Part shown: positions 45,939 to 55,588 of the stretch, piece after piece
Numbering within the stretch: position 1 is the first letter of the stretch
Layout: each line of letters starts with the position of its first letter
DNA from: Vicia villosa
Lineage: Eukaryota; Streptophyta; Magnoliopsida; Fabales; Fabaceae
Length of the DNA stretch: 64,000 nt
Reading direction: 5' to 3'
NCBI RefSeq assembly: GCF_029867415.1
Contig: NW_026705328.1
Span: 310,001-374,000 of the forward strand
Program-made: the position numbers and the translations under genes
Notes under the pieces: model-generated
Databases searched by the model: none
What the model was told of the DNA's origin: nothing
Seen by the model: the letters and a program-made list of their open reading frames with translations, nothing else

Positions 45939-46360
45939 TTAATGTATTAGGTTAGGGTTTTATACACCCAATGGGCCTATTATCCCATCATTTAACAATT
46001 ATCAATAATATTACTAATTAATAATTCTAATAATAATACCAAAATTAATAATTAATAATCCCCTAATTATTTTGATAACAGCCAATGAACCTAATAAATT
46101 AATAATAAACATCACACCAATTAAGTTGTTAGAAGAATAAAAACTCATAAAAAATACCCCAAACAAATGATCCAAACCTGAGACAGATGGGCCAAATGTT
46201 TGGACCCAAGATTCCTGTTAATTTCCCCCCATTTATTTCTCAGGACATTTTATAAGAGGGCGAGTTTGACAATAGGAATGTCAAACCCCATGACTCCTAA
46301 TTTTGACCTTTGATGAATTAAAAGATGTAGATCTGATCGGGCAAATTTTGGGGTATGACA

Positions 46361-46373
46361 GCTGCCCCTGTTC
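46361..46373 (-). other. Polypurine tract of Element 3
   Basis: On the minus strand GAACAGGGGCAGC abuts the LTR start TGTCATACC. Confidence 0.85.
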
Positions 46374-46954
46374 AATCTTCTTAAACCTGAAGAATTAGAT
46401 AGGCACGTCTGCCTATCGTGATCTAAAGGTAGAAGATGATTGGACACTGAAATGCCCTGAAATTTGCCTTTGTTAGGAAAGAATTCCGTGGGAGATGGGC
46501 TTATAGATGCCATCTGAGGTGAATACCATTTTTCAGAGTGAAGCAAAAATGCTTTTTTTGAACCAGGTGCTTCGATTGTAGCATAGCCTAAAAAAGAAAC
46601 CTTGTCTTTATGCAGTGTTTATGATGCATGAGATGCATGATACAGCGAGCTTCTCAAAATAAATGAGAGCGATGTATGTATATGCATTGTGTATGAATGA
46701 GATATGTTAGTTGGATGATGCATGATTGTTAGTTACGTTAATCGAAGTATGTTAGTAATTCTGAAAAGAAAGATAGCACCTTTGATTGTTTGTTGATGAT
46801 GTTTTGGAAGATATCACTGCCGAGGGACTAACGTGATAAACCCAATTGAAGAACGGTTTAAAAATCTTGTGTGCCTGAAAAAGCTCCTAGAAAGGATGGA
46901 ATACGCTTCAAAGAAGACTGCCTGAAAAGGCTCCTGAAAAGGACTGCACCAACA
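46374..46954 (-). mobile_element. Element 3, segment between polypurine tract and array
   Basis: Non-coding. Contains GATGCATGAGATGCATGAT words near 46625 and GCCTGAAAAGGC hairpins at about 46920-46942 that belong to the double-hairpin type of 47680-48430. Confidence 0.6.
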
Positions 46955-47564
46955 GGGTTATTTGCGAGGGTTATCGCAAAATTTACCTGCACCAATAGGG
47001 TTATTTGCGAGGGTTATCGCAAAATTTACCTGCACCAATAGGGTTATTTGCGAGGGTTATCGCAAAATTTACCTGCACCCATAGGGTTATTTGCGAGGGT
47101 TATCGCAAAATTTACCTGCACCAATAGGGTTATTTGCGAGGGTTATCGCAAAATTTACCTGCACCAATAGGGTTATTTGCGAGGGTTATCGCAAAATTTA
47201 CCTGCACCAACAGGGTTATTTGCGAGGGTTATCGCAAAATTTACCTGTACCAACAGGGTTATTTGCGAGGGTCATCGCAAAATTTACCTGTACCAATAGG
47301 GTTATTTGCGAGGGTTATCGCAAAATTTACCTGTACCAACAGGGTTATTTGCGAGGGTCATCGCAAAATTTACCTGTACCAATAGGGTTATTTGCGAGGG
47401 TTATCGCAAAATTTACCTGCACCAACAGGGTTATTTGCCCTGGTTCGGACAAATTTTACCTGCACCAAAGGAATTACCTGCCATGGTTCTGACAAGCGTA
47501 CCTGCATAAAAGTAATCGTTTGCTATAGTTCTAGCAAACATACCTGCATGAAAGAGATTCACCT
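46955..47564 (-). repeat. 43-bp tandem array with TTTGCGA/TCGCAAA hairpin
   Basis: Eleven near-identical 43-bp units from 46955 and about three diverged units to 47564. Stem TTTGCGA 46961-46967 with TCGCAAA 46974-46980. A diverged unit has GTTTGCTA/TAGCAAAC (47518-47525 with 47532-47539), changed on both arms. The 133-codon plus-strand frame across it exists because three units equal 129 bp; it is not a gene. Confidence 0.95.
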
Positions 47565-47569
47565 GTTTG

Positions 47570-47655
47570 GAGACTCACGACTCGAGGGTTGGGGAAAATA
47601 CACCTTTCACAACACGAGGGTTGGAAACTCACGACACGTGGGTCGGACAATACAC
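47570..47655 (-). repeat. Two copies of a CTCACGACTCGAGGGT-type motif
   Basis: GACTCACGACTCGAGGGTTGG and AAACTCACGACACGTGGGTCGG-like units, separated by AATACACCTTTCACAAC. Their reverse complement resembles the 31-bp unit amplified at 56999-57596 (CGACCCTCGTGTCGTGAGTTT). Confidence 0.75.
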
Positions 47656-47679
47656 CTGAAAAGGTCTTTTGAATGGATG

Positions 47680-48430
47680 TGAATGTTTGTCTTAAAGAAG
47701 ACTATCTGAAATGATTTTTCGACATGGTAGCAATTTGTCTTAGAGAAGACCACCTGTAAAGGCTCTTAGCGTAGATAGAAATTTGTCTTAAAGAAGATCA
47801 CTTGAAAAAGTTCTTAGCAAGGGATGAAGAATGTCTTTAAAGATGACTACCTGAAAAGGTTGAAAGATGTCTTAAAGAAGACTACCTGAAGAGGTTCTTG
47901 AGAGGGATGACGAATTGTTTTTTTTTGTTGAAAGGGACTACCTGAAAAGGTGCTTAGGACAAGAATGTCTCGAAGAAGGCTACCTAGAAAGGTGCTTAGA
48001 AAAGTAATGTCTTAAAGAAGACTACCTGAAAAGGAACTTAGAAAGAAGGGAACGTCTTGAAAAAGACTACCTGAAAAGGAACTTAGAAAAGTAACGTCTT
48101 GAAGAAGACTACCTGAAAAGGTATTTAGAAAAAGAATGTCTTGAAGAAGACTACCTCAAAAGGTACTTAGAAAAAGAATGTCCTGAAGAAGACTACCTGA
48201 AAAGGTACTTAGAAACAGAATGTCCTGAAGAGGACTACCTAAAAAGGTTTTTTTGGAAATGACGATGACTGTCTTAGAGAAGACTACCTGGAAAGGTTTT
48301 TAGAAAAGATAACGTCTTGAAAAACACTACCTAAAGAGGTTCTTGGAAATGGTGATCATTCGTCTTGAATAAGACTGTTTGAGGAGGCTCCTAGAAAGGA
48401 CTGTGAGATTTATCTTAAAGAAGACCACAT
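47680..48430 (-). repeat. About 17 units of a 40-bp double-hairpin repeat
   Basis: Typical plus-strand unit: GTCTT 48096-48100, loop GAAG, AAGAC 48105-48109, then ACCT 48111-48114, loop GAAA, AGGT 48119-48122, then a spacer CTTAGAAA. One unit has GTCCT 48222-48226 with AGGAC 48231-48235, a double compensatory change. Near 46920 the second hairpin becomes GCCT/AGGC. The element RNA is the complementary strand. Confidence 0.9.
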
Positions 48431-49447
48431 AAAAAAGTTATGGTGCAATGTATCAACCAATGTATGTAATGCATGACTTGTATGTATTCGTATGATGCTC
48501 CAATGGTAGGTTATTAATAACCAAAGCGTATATAGTTCGTTGGAGTTGTAAGTTTGTTTGATAAGGTGAGATGTGATGCTAGTGCAATTTCCCAATACGC
48601 GCTTTGTTTGAACTTTGAAAATCGTAGTTAGGAGAAATATTTGATCGAGGTTGTAAAGTACGAGAATGCCTTTCCCTTTTGTTGTTCGCCTTGCCCCAGT
48701 TTGGCTCTTTTGAATTACTCCACGCCTTTTACCTTTTGAGGTTCTCCACGCCTTTAACCTTTAGAGGTTCTCCACCTTTAACCTTTCCGGGATCTCCACA
48801 CCTTTAACCTTTGAATTGTTCACCTTACGGATTAGATATCCGATTGCCCAATGTTTAGTGAAAAAAGATGCCCCTGGTTGCCAAGTCATGAAGGAAATAT
48901 TTCGAGAAATAACCTTATCATATGCCTCGACGTTTAGATTAAAGGGTATGCTCTTGATCCCCAGAATATGGAGGGTTATCCATGGTGTTCTATCCTTTGA
49001 ATTTGAATTCTTCCCATGTTTGACATGCCCCTGTTTGAGATTGCTTTGAGATGTGCCCCAAGTCGATTGAACCTTAGGAAGACTGCCCCTAGTTAATAGG
49101 ATGTTCGATTGTATGCCCCTGTGCTCCTTGAAATTTTTGCCCCTGTTTAGGAGAACCCCCTAGATGTGGTTCCCCCGACTCCAGGGTCTTTATTAGGAAT
49201 GATCACCTTTGATTAAACCAAGTTTCGAGATTTCCTCGATGCTGAGTGTATACTCGTAGATGGTGTTGTACCTTTTGAGAAGTAGCTCCAATGGAATGTG
49301 TATGCAAGTTTTGAAATCGAAGTCCGTTATGAATTAGGACTGGATGGTTTTGGAAAGAATGCTTGAAGAAGCACATTGGTTAGAGATAGTTTTAACAAAC
49401 ATAGGAGTCAGTATAACAAATCCTGCTTAACATGCTTTCATGGTTAA
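48431..49447 (-). mobile_element. Element 3 interior, non-coding
   Basis: Diverged repeats of CTCCACGCCTTTAACCTTT (48720-48810) and several GCCCCTG(G/T)TT words (49020-49150). No coding frame. Confidence 0.65.
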
Positions 49448-49580
49448 CCTTGCCTCAATTAGGACTTTTAAATGTTGTAACTTGGCCTGGTTCATGTTTT
49501 AAGAAACAATGGATATAAGGCTCAAAATTTATTTAACCCACCCCTTTCTCCTTGATGTTCTCCAGATCCTAAAAATTCGC
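49448..49580 (-). other. Conserved non-coding block B2, Element 3 copy
   Basis: Plus strand CTCAATTAGGACTTTTAAA, TTGTAACTTGGCC, GGCTCAAAATTTATTT, TTGATGTTCTCCA: the reverse complement of B2 in Elements 1 and 4, in the same order. Confidence 0.8.
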
Positions 49581-50124
49581 CTAATCCAATGGATGTGCTT
49601 TGTTTGCAAGAGAATCGTTTCAGTTTCGATGTTGAGCAGAAGCCTTAGTAGAGATCCAAACTTTGATGACATATGTTGTAAAGATCCAAGCATTGATGTG
49701 AAGCTTTGATGGTTTAGCAGTCACAAGATTATCATTTGTATTTCGCCTTTGTTTTTATCCCTTATTTTTGCATGAACCAACTCTCTTGAGTTTGATCCAT
49801 CGGGATGCCCTAATTTTTGCCTAAGTCGTTCATGGAATTTTCCATTTTGACTTAGCGGGCGTTTTTCTCCTTTTTCTTTTGAATGCTCCTTTTGAAGTAC
49901 TTGATCCTTGGATATTGCATGTTGTGACTGCCATGTCGATTTTTGATTTGTAAGCTTCGCCTTTAATACTTCCTCGATCTTGAATGATGTAATGAGGAAG
50001 AAGATTGTTGTGAATGTTATCTCCATTGCTTCCTCAATCTTGGATGAATGCGAGGAAGAAGATATGCTTGAACCTTATGCTTGGATTGACTGATTCTCTT
50101 GGCAAACAAAATACATCATTGAAT
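49581..50124 (-). mobile_element. Element 3 interior between B2 and B1
   Basis: Non-coding. Duplicated GCTTCCTC.ATCTTGGATGA-like words at 49960-50060. GGGATGCCCTAATTTTTGCC at 49801 pairs in family alignment with the GGGCATCCCG segments at 27075 and 55770. Confidence 0.6.
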
Positions 50125-50272
50125 TAGTTGACATCTACCCTGCCCCTGGTTAAAATCAAGGTTCTTTTTAAAAGTAGAAACAAACTCCAACTCCTGGCTC
50201 GAGGGGGTAACGAGGGATTAACATCCTTATATCTCCACTGTTTGGGAATGGAAACAATGCCTGTACATCCTC
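50125..50272 (-). other. Conserved non-coding block B1, Element 3 copy
   Basis: Plus strand CTACCCTGCCCCTGG, AACTCC, GGCTCGAGGGGGTAACGAGG, TTATATCTCC.CTGTTTGGGA, AATGCCTGTACATCCTC, the reverse complement of B1. Confidence 0.85.
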
Positions 50273-51339
50273 GGCTCGATCTTACCTTGAAAGCATATAT
50301 TTAGCTGGACTTAGTTTTTGTATTCGTCATTCTCCCTCAAGTTTGTTAATAACCCTAAAAATAGAAATGTGTGACTGGAAAGTCATGGTAGTGAGTGAAT
50401 GAATTGACTCCAAAACCTGCATAGTTGTCCCATTAGAATTACTAATCCGAAGGTACAACTTTTATCTTGAGTAACACTTAGCGGTCGTAAGGGTTGAAAT
50501 TGTGAGCACGGTAAACACCTATTGATCCTAGGGATAATCTCCTTTGTAGATCCACTGACCTTGTTTCACTCCTTAGATTCTTAAACTTGTAGAAGTGAGG
50601 GCAACCTCGAATTTTCTTTGGACATGTCAAACCTGGCGGGAATAAATCGTTAGCGGTGGGTTTTCGTCGTATCGGAACTTCATGAGTTTCCTTTGACTGA
50701 ACCTCTTTTGCTTTTCCTAAGGATAGTATCACCTATGACCCTTTTTTTCTTGGTGTGGGGCTGACATGTGTCGAATTCCCTCCATCGTAGTTATGCCTCT
50801 TTGTTCAGGATATTGCCCTAGTTGGACTAATCCTTGCCCCCAGGCTATTGTAGAGCGTCCTCGAAAGTTTGATATGTTCTAAGATGAACCCCTTTATGAC
50901 TAGATACATCTTGAGTGTATCTATGAGGGAACTCTTTGTTGAACTGGTCCTTGCTCGATGAAAACCTTTATTGTATTTATAATCCTGTTAAGCCAAGGCA
51001 TGGACACGTGGCCGGCACGGTAAAAGACGTCCCCTTTTTTTAGCAACACCAAGATCTTTTATTCTCCTTGCTCCATAGTTTTTTTTTATCCTTTGATTTT
51101 TTTGGCGAGTTTCGGGAAACCGGCTAGCACGGTTGGTATGGATGCGGGCGAAGATAGAAATGCAAATGTGAATGTATGAATGCATGAAAATGCAATGCAC
51201 GCGTAAGCGAGAGACTCCTTATATTGTAACTCCGTGTATGCAATGCAGACGTGTAACATATGATCCTAGGGATAGCCTTAGAGGCGACATTAGACCCTCT
51301 TGGCATCTTTGCAGGGTAAATGTTATGACATGCTAAGGG
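50273..51339 (-). mobile_element. Element 3 interior, non-coding
   Basis: No coding signal or clear tandem repeat seen; single-copy-like sequence. Confidence 0.55.
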
Positions 51340-51970
51340 AAATCCCTTGGATTCGAGAGTATGCAGAAGATAGCGGCTAGTGACCGTTCAAGACAGTCAC
51401 TAAATCTAATGGCCATCGAGAAGCCAATCAACATGTACCAATGAATTTGTCCCCCGTGGGAAGGTTCTCTATGCGGAACACAACCTATCTAAGGACGATA
51501 TGGACGAAGAGAGATCCCTACAGGCTAGGGATGTGATGTGTAAATGGAGATCCAAACCCTACAAGTTAGAGGGTGCGCGGGAATAAGCATGGAGTGACCG
51601 TTCAGGACAGTCACTAGATTTCATAGCCATCGAGAGGCCAATCGAACGCATGCTAGTGAAGTTGTCCTTCGGGGAAGGACGCGTCGTTGTGAAAACACAC
51701 GGGTGTGAAAGAAAATCCCTATAGGCTAGGGAGTGCGTAGGTGTAGGCACGAGGTGACCGTTCGAGACAGTCACTAGATCGCATGGCCATCGAGAGGCCA
51801 ATTGACGTGCGTTAATGGAAATGTCCTTCGTGGGAAGGACGCGTAGTTGTAAGAATACAAGGATATAAAAATAAAATCCCCACAGGCTAGGGGATGCATA
51901 GATGGTGATGTCCTTCGTGGGAAAGACATGGTCTTTAGAAATTAGAGTCCCTATATGCTAGGGACCACGT
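51340..51970 (-). repeat. Element 3 leader: repeated sets of short perfect hairpins
   Basis: Four types recur in order about every 155-215 bp: ATCCCTA/TAGGGAT (51514-51520 with 51526-51532), GTGAC/GTCAC (51594-51598 with 51610-51614), a GGCC.ATCGAGA.GGCC stem, and GTCCTTC/GAAGGAC (51664-51670 with 51674-51680). The first type varies as ATCCCC/GGGGAT (51876-51881 with 51890-51895) and GTCCCTA/TAGGGAC (51947-51953 with 51959-51965), always around AGGC or ATGC. It lies about 0.8-1.4 kb from the primer-binding site. Confidence 0.9.
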
Positions 51971-52781
51971 AGGGACACCTGCAAAATTGAAACGCATAGA
52001 TATTCGAAGTATATAAATTGCAAACATATAAAGAGCACAGCGGCACAAAAGTCCTAGGTTCATAGGTTCGACGTAGCGGCTCTAGGGAGCCTACCCTTTT
52101 TTTGGGAGTGTTCTAGAAGGTCTCATGGGGTCGTTCGTAGCCTCCGAGACTTTTTGTCTCTTCGGATTTTGGAACAACTCATTTTATCCATGAGGTTCGA
52201 ATTTTTGGGGTAGGTTCCCGGAGAGATCAGCTAAGTATCCAGTCCAGCCCTCCACAAAGTCAAGCTTCGTTTCGGACCTTTCCAAATACCTAACCCACTC
52301 CGAGTGGAGTTATCAGTGAGACTCGTAAGGCGATTCATGTCCCCTTTTGGTCTCAAAGTTAACTCCCACACTTAGGTTTAACAACAATTTTATATATCCC
52401 AGAAGATGCAATAGAAATAAAAATATTCATTTAAATAAATATTTAATTAAATTGCAGTAGTGAAATTGCAGAGGAAAATAAATAAATAAAATTTAAATAT
52501 TTACTAACCTCGAAATCCGGCTGCTTATGATACAAAAGAATGCAATACACAGCAAATATTTAAATAAACAGATAAATATTTTAAATGATATAAATAGTTG
52601 AAATTACAGATAAATAAATAAATAAAAATTAAATTTTATTTATTTATATTTTTTTTTTAAAGATAAATCTTCCTCCAAACCCTAAAAAAAATGGCAGATT
52701 TGCCAAACCCTAAAATGCGCCAAACCTAAACCCTGCCAAAACCTAAAACCTATAGGAGCATAGTATTCACCGTTATGGTTA
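51971..52781 (-). mobile_element. Element 3 leader next to the primer-binding site
   Basis: Very A/T-rich, with AAATAAATA runs at 52410-52660. No coding frame. Confidence 0.65.
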
Positions 52782-52799
52782 TCCCCAGCAGAGTCGCCA
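52782..52799 (-). other. Primer-binding site of Element 3
   Basis: On the minus strand TGGCGACTCTGCTGGGGA, 2 nt from the LTR end; identical to Element 2. Confidence 0.88.
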
Positions 52800-54062
52800 G
52801 CTGTAGCAACCTGCCTAAAAATTATAACTTAGAGAGTCGCCACCTATTCTACCAAGGCGAATAGGAAACCTACGCAGTTAAGAGATCAGGGTAAGATACT
52901 ATATTCAGGTCGAGGGAAGGTGTTAGGCACCCTCAACCCTTTCCTATTGGCTTTGAATCTAAGGGTCAAGTTTTATGGCTAAAAGTTAAGGTTTTATAAC
53001 TAAAGAATCGGATAGGGGGAAAATTGAGATTTTGAGGAAGGGGACTCGCCTTGTTGCCAAGTGCCTACGTATCTCCTTAGGGAGAATCAGAGTCAACGTA
53101 GTTCGGGCAGGATTGTACGCCTTAGAATTGATTATAGAGATTGTGTGAAGTTGTTTTGAAATTGTTTTGAGGCTCTTCGAATTGCCTATCGCAGTTTGAA
53201 TTTGATTTGAAAGGGCATTTTGAGTTGCCCAGGATAAAAATCCTGTAGTATTGTGGTTTAGTGTATTTTAGATGTTTCGGGCGTACAACCCTGATTTGGC
53301 ACAATTAACCGCAATGATCAATAGGTTTGATCACCATAGTTAAAAGATTGGGGTTTTGCACCATTACCAATTCAAATCGATTGATTCGATTATCACTAAT
53401 AATGAATTAACGTATTTTATTATTTTATGAATTTGTATTTTTATACTGTTACCTCTCATAACTGATTAATACGATTACAAATAATAACAAATTGATAAGA
53501 TATGCTAATCATCATAACCAATAAGATGGTTAAAACCATTTAGCAAAATAAATTTATTTTAATTTATAGGATTTGATTAATTAAATTAATCGATTATTAA
53601 CCATCGCGACCAATAAATTTAGTCGAAACGAATAATAAATTGAATCCTAGTATTTTGGCCACTGGCCAATGGGATTGGGTGAACCCTAATATGTGGGAAA
53701 CTTTCATAGGGTTTTTGTGATTTAATACAATAATTAAAATTAATAGATTAAATCGATACAATCGAAATAATCGGGAGGAAGTCCTAAACCATTCTAATTT
53801 ATATCCTAAATCCTAATTTCTAAAAAAACTAACTTATATTCATATATTTACAATTATACAAATAATATATAAATAATATAAGAGAAACCTGGCTGCAATT
53901 TTGTGTGGGGAGCTATTGAAGGGGCATGATAAGGCTCCACGCTGTGAGTCATTAGATCTTCATGCTGCCTGGATCTAAAGGTTGCCAGCGGAGGGTGCAC
54001 GGTGGGTTATCATGAGGCGCATACACCGGATCCGTGAGCAGATAATTAGTAAAAGTTATTGT

Positions 54063-54134
54063 GGCCAGAGGGACTCGAACCCAGGCTCTTCTACTTACCA
54101 AGTAAGGCTCTTGCCATCCATGCTATGAAGACCA
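54063..54134 (-). other. tRNA-like segment in Element 3 5' LTR
   Basis: Box B GGTTCGAGTCC and box A-like TAGCATGGATGG, identical to 44840-44911. Confidence 0.65.
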
Positions 54135-55153
54135 TTTGTTATAATTAATATTCCCACAGAACTTAACATAAACAAAGCTAGAGACACTCAAACAACAAAA
54201 GAAACCGTGCCCCTGTATTCACTTTTAGAATAGAGATCTTCATCCTCTTCTTCTTTTTTTTAGAAATACACAGAGATCTCCCCGGATCCATGGTGATGCT
54301 TCGAGACATGGACAAAGAGTCCGCATCAATGATGGATTTGCGTGGAGATGATGGCGGCGCTAGCGGCTAAGTCACGGAGGACGCTTGGTCGAGATCGGAG
54401 AAGTTGCTGCGCTCGCCGGTGATTGGCAGCGGGGGTGAGAACGTCACCGTTGTTGGGCGGTTTGACCGGTTGCAGTGGCTCGCAGCGCTGTATTGTTCAG
54501 CCAGTGGCTGGCGTCGCAGATGCGCGGCGGTGATGATGATGATGCTCGCCGTTTGGTCCTCGCTGGAATTTCGGTGGTCGATGTGTTGAGTTTGTCGACG
54601 CGGTTGTTTATTCTGAATCGGATTCGCAGACTTGTGTTATTGCCGGTGCTGTTCCAAGTTGTTTTGCTGTGTGGATTCGGATCTGATTGAAAGGAATGGT
54701 GCTCGTGGCGGCGCGGCGCTTCCGCTGTACGGAGAAACCGCTGTGTTGTGGTTTTGTAGATGGATGAGGTTTGGTGAATGCCCTTACTTACACGAGAATT
54801 AGAATGTTAAAGAATAGATACAAGGTTCATGTGGCATATGGGATGAATGAGGCAGAGTTGTGTACGAGAGTGAATGTCGAAACTGTTAAATTCTGATTAA
54901 GGATCGAAGATTTGTTAGTGTGTGTAAAACAAGGATGGGATATGTTCAAGGAGTTGTGGTTCTGTACCTTAATCTTTTCTGGAAAAATGATCTCTTCACT
55001 AACATAAGGATTGGTATGGGGGTTTTGTACGTGTTAGAGAGAGGCTAGGTTAGAGTTAGCTGGTTTTAGTCAGCAATCGGGAGATTGTTAGTTGATGTCT
55101 AGAATAAGGTTAGTGGATGGAGTTGGCCTCCCCTAATTGTTAGAAATAGCACC

Positions 55154-55161
55154 TATTTATA
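55154..55161 (-). promoter_or_regulatory. TATA box of Element 3 5' LTR
   Basis: TATAAATAGG on the minus strand. This copy would drive the full-length transcript. Confidence 0.6.
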
Positions 55162-55583
55162 TTAATGTATTAGGTTAGGGTTTTATACACCCAATGGGCC
55201 TATTATCCCATCATTTAACAATTATCAATAATATTACTAATTAATAATTCTAATAATAATACCAAAATTAATAATTAATAATCCCCTAATTATTTTGATA
55301 ACAGCCAATGAACCTAATAAATTAATAATAAACATCACACCAATTAAGTTGTTAGAAGAATAAAAACTCATAAAAAATACCCCAAACAAATGATCCAAAC
55401 CTGAGACAGATGGGCCAAATGTTTGGACCCAAGATTCCTGTTAATTTCCCCCCATTTATTTCTCAGGACATTTTATAAGAGGGCGAGTTTGACAATAGGA
55501 ATGTCAAACCCCATGACTCCTAATTTTGACCTTTGATGAATTAAAAGATGTAGATCTGATCGGGCAAATTTTGGGGTATGACA

Positions 55584-55588
55584 AATAC
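55584..55588. repeat. Target-site duplication of Element 3, right copy (AATAC)
   Basis: Matches 43574-43578. Confidence 0.95.

Larger units (their letters stand above)
43579..46360 (-). mobile_element. Element 3 3' LTR (2782 bp)
   Basis: Plus-strand ends TGTAGCAACCTGCC...GGGGTATGACA. Contains the tRNA-like segment at 44840-44911, a short-lived GC-rich stretch at 45060-45540 with a 71-codon chance frame, and the TATA candidate at 45931-45938. Confidence 0.95.
43579..55583 (-). mobile_element. Element 3: young non-coding Tat-type element
   Basis: 12.0-kb complete element in minus orientation. 3' LTR 43579-46360, polypurine tract 46361-46373, interior 46361-52801 (6.4 kb), primer-binding site 52782-52799, 5' LTR 52802-55583. 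Both LTRs are 2782 bp; eight or nine substitutions were seen by eye, about 0.3%. No gag or pol frame exists. The interior holds a 43-bp array, a double-hairpin array, blocks B2 and B1, and a leader with repeated hairpins. It must have been mobilised by another element's proteins. Confidence 0.95.
52802..55583 (-). mobile_element. Element 3 5' LTR (2782 bp)
   Basis: Pair of 43579-46360 at an offset of 9223. tRNA-like segment at 54063-54134 and TATA candidate at 55154-55161. Confidence 0.95.

Noticed and set aside
47091..47492. 133-codon open frame, apparently a repeat protein
   Set aside because: It lies wholly inside the 43-bp array and on the strand opposite to the element transcript. Three 43-bp units equal 129 bp without a stop, so openness is a by-product of the repeat.
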